NCBI RefSeq assembly: GCF_000765475.1
Contig: NZ_JRHO01000009.1
Span: 124,001 to 188,000, forward strand
From: Methanococcoides methylutens
Lineage (GTDB): Archaea; Halobacteriota; Methanosarcinia; Methanosarcinales; Methanosarcinaceae
Direction: 5' to 3'
DNA: 64,000 bases
Both the position numbers and the translations under genes were made by a program. Below the pieces are notes generated by a model that was not told the DNA's origin, ran no database searches, and saw only the letters and a list, made by a program, of their open reading frames with translations. Shown one piece after another: positions 17,378 through 25,173 of the stretch; within the stretch, counting starts at the first letter, position 1; each line of letters begins with the position of its first letter.

Positions 17378-19279
17378 TCAGCCAAATTTCACGATCGGAC
17401 AAATATCAATACAGGCGCCACAGTGGATACATTTGTTTCCAATGATAGCTTTCTCGTCTTTGACTGTAATGGAGTTGTTTGGACATTTTCCCACACAGAC
17501 GCCACAACCCATGCATTTCAGGGCACGCCTGACCGATCTTTCCACATTGGTCATGAACTTGCGTGCACTTTTCTCGTCATTACCTCTTGCAGTGATAGTT
17601 CCCGAGGCAAATATCTGTGCACGGTCATCCTCATGTTGTACTGAAGCGACCCCCTCAATATAAGCAGGCTTTCCGGCAGCACGAAGCTGTCCGGTGCTTT
17701 CAATAAGTTCCATATCAAGTGCAATGCCAAAACTACCTTCTGCAGACATTCCACCTTCGCGACATGGCCTGTATCCGGAGGTCACAGCAAAGTTCAGGTT
17801 GCCCTTTACTTCGCTCTTTGGTATGATATTGATGCCTTTCTGTTTTGCCACTTCTGCAATGGCAGGCGGCAGGGTTTGCCATCTCCATAATCCGTGGTCC
17901 ACCCATTCTTTTGAGAGTCCCATACGTTCTGCATATTCCAGCAGGTAGTCATTAAGTCTCTTTTCCATCTGTGGGTGTGTTTCCTTTAAACGCACAATGT
18001 CTGCCAGTGATGAGGACGGGCACAGCCAGCATCCGATCCTGTCAAAACCGCGTTCATACATCACGTTGTATGGTACCTTGGTCTTGAAAATATAAAGCCA
18101 GACGTGCATTGCGGTCCAGTCCTGTATTGGGGATGCACCCACCTGGTTCCCTACCCATGGGTTCTTCCACACACGTTCGCTCTTTGCCCGGGCATCTGAC
18201 TCATACTTTCTCTGGCCGATAAAAGTGAGACATCCATTCTCGTAGTTCTCTTCGATTATCTGTGTGATGGGGCCGAGCTTACATACCTTGCAGCACCAGC
18301 GTGCTTCCACAGATGGCGGTCCGAAATTATCAACGCTGTCCCAGAATGCTTCCTTTGCATCTTTTGTCCTGAGTGGTTTATTGTATAATTTCTCGATCTC
18401 TTTTACATTCTCTATGGTTTCAGGGAATTCCAGTCCGGTATCTGCAAAGAGAAGATCATAATTTTCCAGGCATTCACTTGTCAGTTGTAGTACCGCAAGA
18501 CTGTCCTTGCCACCGGAATATGAGACTGTGACCGGTTTTTTAACGGTCTCATTCACGTTTTTGATAAATGAATGTGCTTTCTCCTCAAAACGATCGAGGA
18601 TTTCCGAGTTCGCCTCTACGGCATCGTTCCAGGTCTGCCCACCTTCAGGAACGTTCAGTTTCTCAGGTTTGCCTTTCCAGCGGGTCTTGACCCCGACACC
18701 ACGCTTGTGTTCCAGCATATCGGCACCTGGCATGCGTGCTCGACCGGCAGCTATGATATCTCCTTCGGGGGTAAGTACGACCGTTTCATCGGAATTCTGT
18801 ATCTCAGGGTCGGCATCAACGATTCCCGGTGCAAGTACGCTTGCACCCTTTAATATGAAATTCACAGCTCCGCTGTCCAGTACAACCCATCCTCTCATGT
18901 CTTTGAGGTCCTTCCCTTCGAAAAGACGTCTTGCACCGGGCAGTCTTGGCAATAGTACCCACTTGAGTTTTTCGATCTCAAAACGAATGCTTGCGAGAAC
19001 TTCCCCGTCAACTATGATCTCTTCCATCCTGTCATCGTATGGGGCCTTGTTCATCACAACAAGATGTCCTTCCGGTATAAGCGGTGCGTTGAACTGCTTC
19101 ATTGAAACAGCATTGATATTATCTATGTCGTACTGGAATGCCGGACGTATATCTCCAGGAGGGGTGACCTCTACCTTTTGAGTGCTCTCTCCACAACTGC
19201 ATTTCTTCCCAAGTACGGGCACATTACAATTACTGCACCAGTGGAGAAGCAGTTTTCCAAGATATACAGGTTTTGACAT
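17378..19279 (-). CDS. PAPS-reductase-fold protein with zinc ribbon, PUA domain and 2x[4Fe-4S] ferredoxin
   Basis: The 633-residue protein has four parts. A zinc ribbon holds WCSNCN and KCSC within residues 15-30. A PUA-like domain covers about 80-190 (DSGAVNFILKGASVLAPGI). An adenine-nucleotide hydrolase domain of the PAPS reductase class has PP-loop SYSGGKDSLAVLQL near 255, the cysteines ARWCCKVCKLGP and then GCWLCPSS. A C-terminal ferredoxin has CMGCGVCVGKCPNN and CIHCGACIDICP. PUA domains bind RNA, and many PP-loop enzymes thiolate tRNA, so sulfur transfer to RNA is plausible; sulfate or sulfite assimilation is the alternative. It lies 53 bases downstream of the Cas4-like gene on the same strand. 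Confidence 0.88.
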   Translation of the reverse strand: MSKPVYLGKLLLHWCSNCNVPVLGKKCSCGESTQKVEVTPPGDIRPAFQYDIDNINAVSMKQFNAPLIPEGHLVVMNKAPYDDRMEEIIVDGEVLASIRFEIEKLKWVLLPRLPGARRLFEGKDLKDMRGWVVLDSGAVNFILKGASVLAPGIVDADPEIQNSDETVVLTPEGDIIAAGRARMPGADMLEHKRGVGVKTRWKGKPEKLNVPEGGQTWNDAVEANSEILDRFEEKAHSFIKNVNETVKKPVTVSYSGGKDSLAVLQLTSECLENYDLLFADTGLEFPETIENVKEIEKLYNKPLRTKDAKEAFWDSVDNFGPPSVEARWCCKVCKLGPITQIIEENYENGCLTFIGQRKYESDARAKSERVWKNPWVGNQVGASPIQDWTAMHVWLYIFKTKVPYNVMYERGFDRIGCWLCPSSSLADIVRLKETHPQMEKRLNDYLLEYAERMGLSKEWVDHGLWRWQTLPPAIAEVAKQKGINIIPKSEVKGNLNFAVTSGYRPCREGGMSAEGSFGIALDMELIESTGQLRAAGKPAYIEGVASVQHEDDRAQIFASGTITARGNDEKSARKFMTNVERSVRRALKCMGCGVCVGKCPNNSITVKDEKAIIGNKCIHCGACIDICPIVKFG

Positions 19280-19332
19280 CGTAGATGGTCACTGGAAGAA
19301 TGCATAAATAGGTTTTGGCTGCTGTAACCTTC

Positions 19333-20154
19333 TCAAAAGAGTTTGGAAGCAAGGGATGACTTCGTAGTGGTGCAGAATTTTGTAAAATTGCAATATTTGC
19401 AGATGGGACCTTCTTTCCTTTCAGGTAGGATGCCTTCCTTTATAGTGTCAACACGCTTTCGTATCTTCAGGACCTGTCGGCGGTCTTCCGGTCTGATCTT
19501 AACTTTTCGGATATTCCCATGTCTTGCGTATTGCACAAAACCATGCTCGACACTATCCTCGTAGTTGTCCTCGAGAAGCATTGCAATGGCTGCAATGTGG
19601 ATCCTGTCATTTCCCCAAACACCGGAATCCGGGCATTTGCCTGTTCTTATGCTAAGGGGTACCATTCTTTCCTTGTACTGTATAATTGCAGAAGGTATGC
19701 CGGTCATCTTCAATTTGTCAGAATGCAGCACTGGCTCTGTACGATATGGTCTGATCCTCTGTATGATCTCTTCCCGGCCATGTTTCCTGATAGATTCCGT
19801 AAGGTTCGCAGCAATGCTGTCGATCTGCTCAGAAACAATATTTTCAGCAGTTTCCAGTACTTTTAAAGGCAGATCTCGTAGTTCGGTAGAATATATTAAT
19901 TCCAGCTCAGCTTTTACACGTTCCATCTCGATGTTAAGTTCGTCATGGATGTTCTGTTTTTCATCCGTAGTTCTCTCAATAGCATCCGGATATCCAAGGG
20001 AAAGTTCCTTTAGCATCATGTGCTCAAGGTATTCTGGGGTTATTTCCGGAGCAAGCTTATGGTTTCGGTAAGCATAGTAGACCTGTCTGGGGCACTTCAG
20101 GTACAGGGTCAGTTCAGAAACATTTGCATGCAGTTTGAGATTTATCAAGGGCAT
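19333..20154 (-). CDS. Cas4/Dna2-like Fe-S protein with degenerate nuclease site
   Basis: The 273-residue protein has the Cas4 (DUF83) layout and keeps four cluster cysteines: Cys21 in YLKCPRQVYY and Cys252, Cys255, Cys261 in GPICKYCNFTKFC. The RecB-type nuclease motifs are changed: the expected GxxD is GIPS (152-155), the expected ExK is SIR (168-170), and the Gln of the next helix is His186 in NDRIHIAAIA. Cas4 normally trims DNA during CRISPR adaptation, but no array or cas1/cas2 is visible here. It is therefore better called a solitary, probably non-nuclease Cas4-like protein. It heads a likely two-gene unit with the PUA/PAPS-reductase gene. Confidence 0.8.
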   Translation of the reverse strand: MPLINLKLHANVSELTLYLKCPRQVYYAYRNHKLAPEITPEYLEHMMLKELSLGYPDAIERTTDEKQNIHDELNIEMERVKAELELIYSTELRDLPLKVLETAENIVSEQIDSIAANLTESIRKHGREEIIQRIRPYRTEPVLHSDKLKMTGIPSAIIQYKERMVPLSIRTGKCPDSGVWGNDRIHIAAIAMLLEDNYEDSVEHGFVQYARHGNIRKVKIRPEDRRQVLKIRKRVDTIKEGILPERKEGPICKYCNFTKFCTTTKSSLASKLF

Positions 20155-20276
20155 GATTTATAGGACATTATCGGCATTTTATAAATACTTGAACAACATA
20201 AGGATTTTTATTCGTCAATTGTCGTAATCCCATTCGCTAAATATATATGCAGATTAATCCTCTTGACTAACGAAGC
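20155..20276. promoter_or_regulatory. Divergent promoter region
   Basis: A TATA box for the Cas4-like gene (GTATTTATAAAATG, minus strand) is near 20176-20190. One for the mevalonate regulator gene (CTAAATATATATGC) is near 20237-20250. The two units therefore share about 120 bases of control region. Confidence 0.55.
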
Positions 20277-21017
20277 ATGACCGAAGATATGGCCCATGAG
20301 AACATCCGTCAGCGTCTGGCTGAAAAGATGGCAGGTGAGATCACTTTATCTGAGAAGCCCGGAGAGGCTTTGAAGAAGTGGCGATTGAACTTTGATATTG
20401 CCCAAACCGACCTATCTGGTTATCTTGGTGTATCTCCTTCTGTGATAAGTGATTATGAAAGTGGCAGAAGGAAATCTCCCGGTACTCTTATTGTAAGCAA
20501 GATCGTAGACGCACTTTTGGAGATCGACACCTCCAAAGGCGGACAGAAGATCCATAGCTATGAAGGGATGCTTTATACGGATCCGGGTGCCAAGGCAGTG
20601 TATGCTACGTATGAGTATACATATCCTATACAGCTTGCAAAGCTTGCAACCCTGATCGAAGCAGATGTTGTGAACAAGGGAGTTGAAAAGCCTCTTTACG
20701 GTTTCACTGTTGTGGACAGTAAAAAGGCCATTCTTGAGCTTTCATCCCATGAGTTCCAGAAGCTGTATGGCTGGAGTACCGAGCGTGCAATGATATTCAC
20801 AAAGGTTTCTACCGGAAAATCCCCAATGGTGGCTATCCGCGTAACGAATTTGAAACCCGGTGCAGTGGTCATTCACGGAATAAGGGGTAATCAGGTCGAT
20901 CCGATGGCCAGGAAGATGGCAGAGATAGATCGAATACCACTTCTTGCAACGACAATGGATATTGATGAACTGGTGGACGTCCTGAAAAAGTACAGCCAGT
21001 ATCATATAATCGAGTGA
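20277..21017 (+). CDS. HTH regulator of the mevalonate entry operon
   Basis: The 246-residue protein has an XRE-type helix-turn-helix at about residues 35-85 (AQTDLSGYLGVSPSVISDYE). A C-terminal domain of about 150 residues ends in DIDELVDVLKKYSQYHII. In many euryarchaea a homologue sits directly before HMG-CoA synthase, as here, so it likely senses a metabolite and controls isoprenoid flux; the ligand is unknown. No ribosome site precedes ATG 20277 and the TATA box is only about 30-40 bases upstream, which suggests a very short leader. MAHENIRQRL at 20289 is an alternative start. Confidence 0.82.
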   Translation: MTEDMAHENIRQRLAEKMAGEITLSEKPGEALKKWRLNFDIAQTDLSGYLGVSPSVISDYESGRRKSPGTLIVSKIVDALLEIDTSKGGQKIHSYEGMLYTDPGAKAVYATYEYTYPIQLAKLATLIEADVVNKGVEKPLYGFTVVDSKKAILELSSHEFQKLYGWSTERAMIFTKVSTGKSPMVAIRVTNLKPGAVVIHGIRGNQVDPMARKMAEIDRIPLLATTMDIDELVDVLKKYSQYHIIE

Positions 21018-21076
21018 AAGAGTATCTCTTTTAGATACATCTTGAAAACTTTTAATATATCAAAAGGTGAATAAAA

Positions 21077-22126
21077 ATGAGTGTAGGGATTGTCTCGTAT
21101 GGTGCTTATATTCCTAGATACAGGATAAAAGTAGAAGATATCGCCCGTGTATGGGGAGATGACGCAGATATTCTCAGTGCAGGTCTGATGGTAAATGAAA
21201 AATCAGTACCTGACATGGATGAGGACACTGCTACGATTGCAGTGGAGGCTGCAAGGTCCGCAGTAGCACGAAACAACATAGATCCCAAACGTATTGGAGC
21301 CGTTTATACGGGTTCTGAAAGCCACCCTTATGCTGTAAAGCCTACCAGTACTATTGTGGCTGAGGCCATTGAGGCAACACCAGCTATGACTGCAGCTGAT
21401 TTTGAATTTGCCTGTAAGGCAGGTACGGCTGCGATCCAGGCATGTATGGGTCTGGTCTCCAGTGGAATGGTCGATCTTGGAATGGCCATTGGTGCCGATG
21501 TTTCCCAGGGAGCTCCTGGCGATGCACTGGAATACACTGCAGCAGCAGGTGGTGTCGCTTGCATCATCGGTAGCAAGGAATCTGAGATGGTGGCAGTTAT
21601 TGAGGATACTTACTCATTTACTACTGACACTCCTGATTTCTGGAGACGTGAGGGCATGCCTTATCCTGAACACGGTGGAAGGTTCACCGGAGAGCCAGGA
21701 TATTTCAAGCATGTTAGCGGTGCTGCAAATGGCCTGATGGAAAAGATGGGTACATCACCTTCTGATTATGATAATGCTGTTTTCCACCAGCCAAATGGTA
21801 AGTTCCCTTCAAGGGTGGCCAAGATGCTGGGATTCAGCAAAGAGCAGATCAAACCCGGTCTGGTCGTCCCGAGGCTGGGCAACACATACTCCGGTTCATG
21901 TATGATGGGTATTGCCGCAACACTTGACCAGGCAAAACCAGGTGACAGGATATTCGCAACAGCATTCGGTTCAGGAGCTGGCGGAGATGCCTTCAGTTTC
22001 AGAGTGACCGATAAGATCGATGAGGTACGCGATGCAGCACCTACAGTTGAAGGACTGCTGGCAGATCCGATCTATATGGACTATGCAATGTATGCCAAGC
22101 ATAAAGGAAAGATCAGGCTCGGATGA
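21077..22126 (+). CDS. mvaS: Hydroxymethylglutaryl-CoA synthase
   Basis: The 349-residue enzyme condenses acetyl-CoA with acetoacetyl-CoA to HMG-CoA for archaeal lipid isoprenoids. Catalytic Cys113 is in [14 protein letters not shown], the general base Glu81 in [14 protein letters not shown], and the His in [14 protein letters not shown]. In methanogens this enzyme was shown to form one complex with the thiolase and the DUF35 protein encoded next, channelling acetoacetyl-CoA. AAGGTGA precedes the ATG. The stop overlaps an ATGA, so translation continues into the thiolase gene. Confidence 0.96.
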   Translation: MSVGIVSYGAYIPRYRIKVEDIARVWGDDADILSAGLMVNEKSVPDMDEDTATIAVEAARSAVARNNIDPKRIGAVYTGSESHPYAVKPTSTIVAEAIEATPAMTAADFEFACKAGTAAIQACMGLVSSGMVDLGMAIGADVSQGAPGDALEYTAAAGGVACIIGSKESEMVAVIEDTYSFTTDTPDFWRREGMPYPEHGGRFTGEPGYFKHVSGAANGLMEKMGTSPSDYDNAVFHQPNGKFPSRVAKMLGFSKEQIKPGLVVPRLGNTYSGSCMMGIAATLDQAKPGDRIFATAFGSGAGGDAFSFRVTDKIDEVRDAAPTVEGLLADPIYMDYAMYAKHKGKIRLG

Positions 22127-22137
22127 GGGGTGTTGAT

Positions 22138-23310
22138 ATGAGAGATGTAGCAATTATTGGTGTAAAAAACACAAAGTTCGGTGAGATGTGGGAACGCTCC
22201 TTCAGGGATATCGTTGTGGAAGCAGGTATTGGAGCTATTGAGGATTCCGGAGTTAGCGGCGACAGGCTGGATGGCATGTATGTCGGTAATATGAGTGGTG
22301 GTCAGTTCGTTGAACAGGAGCACATTGGTGCTTTGATCGCTGATTATTCAGGTCTGTCATTGGACCTTCATATTCCTTCAACACGTGTGGAAGCAGCCTG
22401 TGCTTCAGGTGGCCTTGCATTCAGGCAGGCCGTGATGGCAGTTGCTTCAGGCCATGAGGATATTGTGATGGCAGCAGGTGTTGAAAAGATGACCGATGTT
22501 TCATCCACAGCAGCTTCTTCAGCTCTGGCAGCAGCGGCAGACCGTGAGTGGGAAGGCATAATGGGTGCAACGTTCCCTGGTCTTTATGCAATGATCGCAA
22601 GGATGCACATGAACCAGTATGGTACAACCAGTGAACAGATGGCAGCTGTGGCGGTCAAGAACCACAAGAATGGTTCCATGAACCCCATTGCACAGTACAA
22701 GAGCCCTATAACCGTGGACAGTGTACTGAACTCCATCATGGTGGCAGATCCATTACACATATTCGACTGCTCTCCGATAACAGATGGTGCTGCGGCAGTT
22801 GTTCTGGCTCCTGCGGATATCGCACATGAGTACACGGACACTCCTATCTATATTAAGGCAACAGCACAGGCAAGCGATACCATTGCACTGCATGACCGTC
22901 GTGATATCACAACACTGGATGCATCCGTGTCAGCAGGCAAGCGTGCATTCGAGATGGCAAAGATGACACCAGCTGACATTGACCTTGTTGAGGTCCATGA
23001 CTGTTTCACCATTGCCGAGATATGTGCTATCGAGGACCTTGGCTTTGCAAAGAAAGGTGAGGGTGGAAAGATGACCGAAGAGGGAGAAACAGCAATTGGC
23101 GGAAAAATAGCTGTGAACACTTCAGGTGGTCTGAAATCATGTGGTCATCCTGTTGGTGCTACCGGCATCAAGCAGGTCGTGGAGGTCACACAGCAATTGC
23201 GCGGCGAGGCTGGCGGACGTCAGGTAGACGGTGCTGAGGTAGGAATGACTCACAACGTCGGAGGTTCCGGCGCGACAGCAGTTGTACACATTTTAGCGAG
23301 GGAGAGGTGA
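22138..23310 (+). CDS. Acetyl-CoA acetyltransferase (archaeal thiolase)
   Basis: ATG 22138 is chosen because GAGGGG at 22125-22130 is correctly spaced; an in-frame ATG at 22123 overlaps the mvaS stop. The 390-residue protein has the nucleophile Cys near residue 88 in [13 protein letters not shown], the His in [12 protein letters not shown] and CGHPVGATG near the C-terminus. It makes acetoacetyl-CoA, which is passed to HMG-CoA synthase through the shared CoA site provided by the DUF35 partner. The gene is five bases from that partner, which supports complex formation. Confidence 0.94.
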   Translation: MRDVAIIGVKNTKFGEMWERSFRDIVVEAGIGAIEDSGVSGDRLDGMYVGNMSGGQFVEQEHIGALIADYSGLSLDLHIPSTRVEAACASGGLAFRQAVMAVASGHEDIVMAAGVEKMTDVSSTAASSALAAAADREWEGIMGATFPGLYAMIARMHMNQYGTTSEQMAAVAVKNHKNGSMNPIAQYKSPITVDSVLNSIMVADPLHIFDCSPITDGAAAVVLAPADIAHEYTDTPIYIKATAQASDTIALHDRRDITTLDASVSAGKRAFEMAKMTPADIDLVEVHDCFTIAEICAIEDLGFAKKGEGGKMTEEGETAIGGKIAVNTSGGLKSCGHPVGATGIKQVVEVTQQLRGEAGGRQVDGAEVGMTHNVGGSGATAVVHILARER

Positions 23311-23315
23311 TCTAA

Positions 23316-23705
23316 ATGTCTGTAGCAAGATTCTGGAGAAAGCAGATAAACAGGTATAATCTGGTTGGAACGCACTGCAAGACCTGTGATGCATACTATT
23401 ATCCTCCACGTAACGTATGCCCTAAGTGCAGGCGTGACGGTGAGATCGAGTCACACAAGTTCTCCGGTCCCGGTGAGATCGTGACCTATACTGTCATTCA
23501 CACAGCAGCAGAAGGTTTTGAACACCAGGCTCCGTATGTGCTTGGTATCGTCCAGCTGGACGAGGGTCCAAGGTTCACAAGCCAGATAGTTTGCAAACCT
23601 GAGGATGCACGTATTGGTATGAAGGTCAAGCCAGTGTTCAGGAAGCTCGGTGAGAGCGGCGACAATGGTATGATCTATTACGGAACCAAGTACGTCCCTG
23701 CATAA
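23316..23705 (+). CDS. DUF35 zinc-ribbon/OB-fold scaffold protein
   Basis: The 129-residue protein has a rubredoxin-like zinc ribbon with Cys21, Cys24, Cys35 and Cys38 ([20 protein letters not shown]). An OB-fold follows ([19 protein letters not shown]). DUF35 proteins bridge thiolase and HMG-CoA synthase in the archaeal mevalonate complex and share a CoA-binding channel. GGAGAGGTGA before ATG 23316 is the strongest ribosome site in the operon. One base separates its stop from the next start. Confidence 0.93.
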   Translation: MSVARFWRKQINRYNLVGTHCKTCDAYYYPPRNVCPKCRRDGEIESHKFSGPGEIVTYTVIHTAAEGFEHQAPYVLGIVQLDEGPRFTSQIVCKPEDARIGMKVKPVFRKLGESGDNGMIYYGTKYVPA

Positions 23706-23706
23706 G

Positions 23707-24225
23707 ATGATAGAGATCGAGATCAAGGTGCGTGCCGACCACGGTCCTGTCAGGGACAGGATCCTGGAAATGGGCGCACTCAAGGTCCGCACGGAAGATC
23801 ACCTTGATGTGTATTACAATGCACCTCATCGTGATTTTGCAGAAACTGACGAAGCATTGAGATTGCGCAGTGTCAACGGCGGCACGCGCATGACCTACAA
23901 GGGCAGGAAGCTCGACAGCGTCTCCAAGACAAGGGAGGAATTTGAAACCTCTGTGGATGGGATGGCAGCAAAGGGCATTCTTGTCTCCCTTGGTTTTTTT
24001 GAATCAGGAATTGTGAAAAAAACACGTGATATCTACAGATATGGTGACATCACCATCTGCCTTGACTTAGTGGAAGGTCTTGGAGAGTTCGTAGAAGTGG
24101 AACTGGTGGCAGATTCGGATATTGATTCTCACAGGGAAAGATTGTTCGAGTTCCTTGAAAGCATCGGGATAAAAAAAGAGGATTCCATCAGGACATCCTA
24201 TCTTGAAATGCTGATGGAGAATTAA
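23707..24225 (+). CDS. CYTH-domain protein (class IV adenylate cyclase/thiamine triphosphatase type)
   Basis: The 172-residue protein starts MIEIEIKVRAD, the ExExK motif of CYTH domains. The expected alternating charged strands follow, including EALRLRSVNG, RMTYKGRKLD and FVEVELVAD. CYTH enzymes bind triphosphates in a tunnel with divalent metal; known activities are cAMP synthesis and triphosphate hydrolysis. Archaeal members are mostly uncharacterised. It is translationally linked to the mevalonate genes, perhaps only by operon economy. Tandem metal and phosphate residues appear intact. Confidence 0.85.
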   Translation: MIEIEIKVRADHGPVRDRILEMGALKVRTEDHLDVYYNAPHRDFAETDEALRLRSVNGGTRMTYKGRKLDSVSKTREEFETSVDGMAAKGILVSLGFFESGIVKKTRDIYRYGDITICLDLVEGLGEFVEVELVADSDIDSHRERLFEFLESIGIKKEDSIRTSYLEMLMEN

Positions 24226-24248
24226 AAGGAGAGTTGTGTGGAAATCCT

Positions 24249-24437
24249 TTATCCGGTTAAACACATAATCTTGACATTCCTTTTGTGATTACGTATCAAT
24301 AACTTTAGCTTCACTTTTTTTACTTGAATTCTATACCTTTTGCACAGATTCTCTCCATACTTTCTCTTCAGAATTGAAAATATTGTTTCAGCTAAATTAA
24401 GTCGGGCATAGATATTTTCATCGAATTTATATTTCAT
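24249..24437 (-). pseudogene. C-terminal remnant of a DDE transposase
   Basis: The 62 residues NIYARLNLAETIFSILKRKY and then YRIQVKKVKLKLLIRNHKR resemble the end of IS5/IS1182-like DDE transposases, where the catalytic Glu lies in the ETIFSILKRKYG helix. No N-terminal part, DD residues or terminal repeats are seen around it. It is a decayed fragment of an insertion sequence; the family assignment is by eye. Confidence 0.55.
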
Positions 24438-24573
24438 CCATTATATGCTGTTACTAAAAAAGTAATTACAAATTCAGCTTTCTTTTTAATATTTTGATCA
24501 TCTGAAGATAAAATATATATAATGATGTTATGGATAGTGTTAAAAGTAGTATATAGTGTTCGAATTTGGTATA

Positions 24574-24598
24574 GGCTGATTTATGATCAGCTTTTTTT
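24574..24598 (+). terminator. Hairpin plus T-tract in the leader of a small membrane protein gene
   Basis: GGCTGAT (24574-24580) pairs with ATCAGCT (24586-24592) around TTATG and is followed directly by seven T residues. It has the form of an intrinsic terminator but sits 14 bases before ATG 24612 and downstream of a TATA box (ATATATATAATG near 24512-24524). It may therefore attenuate the small gene rather than end another. Confidence 0.5.
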
Positions 24599-24611
24599 AT
24601 TTGGTGATAAC

Positions 24612-24794
24612 ATGGAAAAGAAAAAGATGTCAAGGATTTTAATTCCAGTTTTTATAGTCATTGCTTTGAACGTACTTAGTGGAGTTGTGGCTAAAAATAT
24701 AGTATATGATCATCTTTTAATCCAAATTTTACTGATGGTATTTTTTATTGTTGGGTATCTTGTCTGCTGGATTGTTATTAAGTTGGAAATTTAA
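24612..24794 (+). CDS. Small membrane protein, 60 residues
   Basis: ATG 24612 follows GGTGATAAC, a proper ribosome site, so the shorter start is preferred over in-frame codons at 24522. The product MEKKKMSRILIPVFIVIALN and onward has two hydrophobic helices joined by VVAKNIVYDHL and a short charged N-terminus. No family is recognised. Its own TATA box and a hairpin leader suggest a regulated single gene. Proteins of this size can be toxins or stress-membrane peptides, but nothing shows it. Confidence 0.55.
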   Translation: MEKKKMSRILIPVFIVIALNVLSGVVAKNIVYDHLLIQILLMVFFIVGYLVCWIVIKLEI

Positions 24795-25153
24795 TAAGGG
24801 TTTTAAATCTAAATCTCTGTTTTTTGCCGGTTGGCATAATGTGCCTGTATATCGGCTATGTAAAAAGTCAGACCTAACTGTCTTATAGTTCTCCATCTTT
24901 TTTCTTTGGTATCATGGAGTTCACATCCCTTTTTGTAAACAGAAATATGGGACTTCTTATTATTAAAATTGTAGTAGCTTAGCTGAATTTAGAGAAAAAG
25001 ACTCCTGCAGAGCCAAATGTTTGATGTAGTTAGAAGGAGGCCATCTCTCATTTTTTAAATCAGGTTTGAGATCAAATTAAATTTATCATTGAATCTGATC
25101 TCTCACTTGTATTTTTGTTCAGTTTTAATTGATGCTTGCACTTACTTTTACAA

Positions 25154-25173
25154 ATGTGATCGGATGATCACAT
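25154..25173 (-). terminator. Hairpin at the end of metG
   Basis: ATGTGATC and GATCACAT form a perfect 8-bp stem around GGAT, covering the metG stop codon at 25168-25170. The minus strand reads on into TTTGTAAAAG, so it can serve as a terminator. Confidence 0.5.

Larger units (their letters stand above)
24226..25167. other. Gene-poor stretch between the mevalonate operon and metG
   Basis: This 940-base AT-rich stretch holds a transposase remnant (24249-24437, minus), a 60-residue membrane protein gene with a hairpin leader (24574-24794) and about 370 further bases without a gene. In the last part GAGATCA (25068-25074) and TGATCTC (25096-25102) form an inverted repeat of unknown meaning. A hairpin covers the end of metG. 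Confidence 0.5.

Noticed and set aside
18507-19181. A 224-codon plus frame
   Set aside because: It is antisense to the PUA/PAPS-reductase gene and Ser/Pro-rich as expected for a shadow frame.
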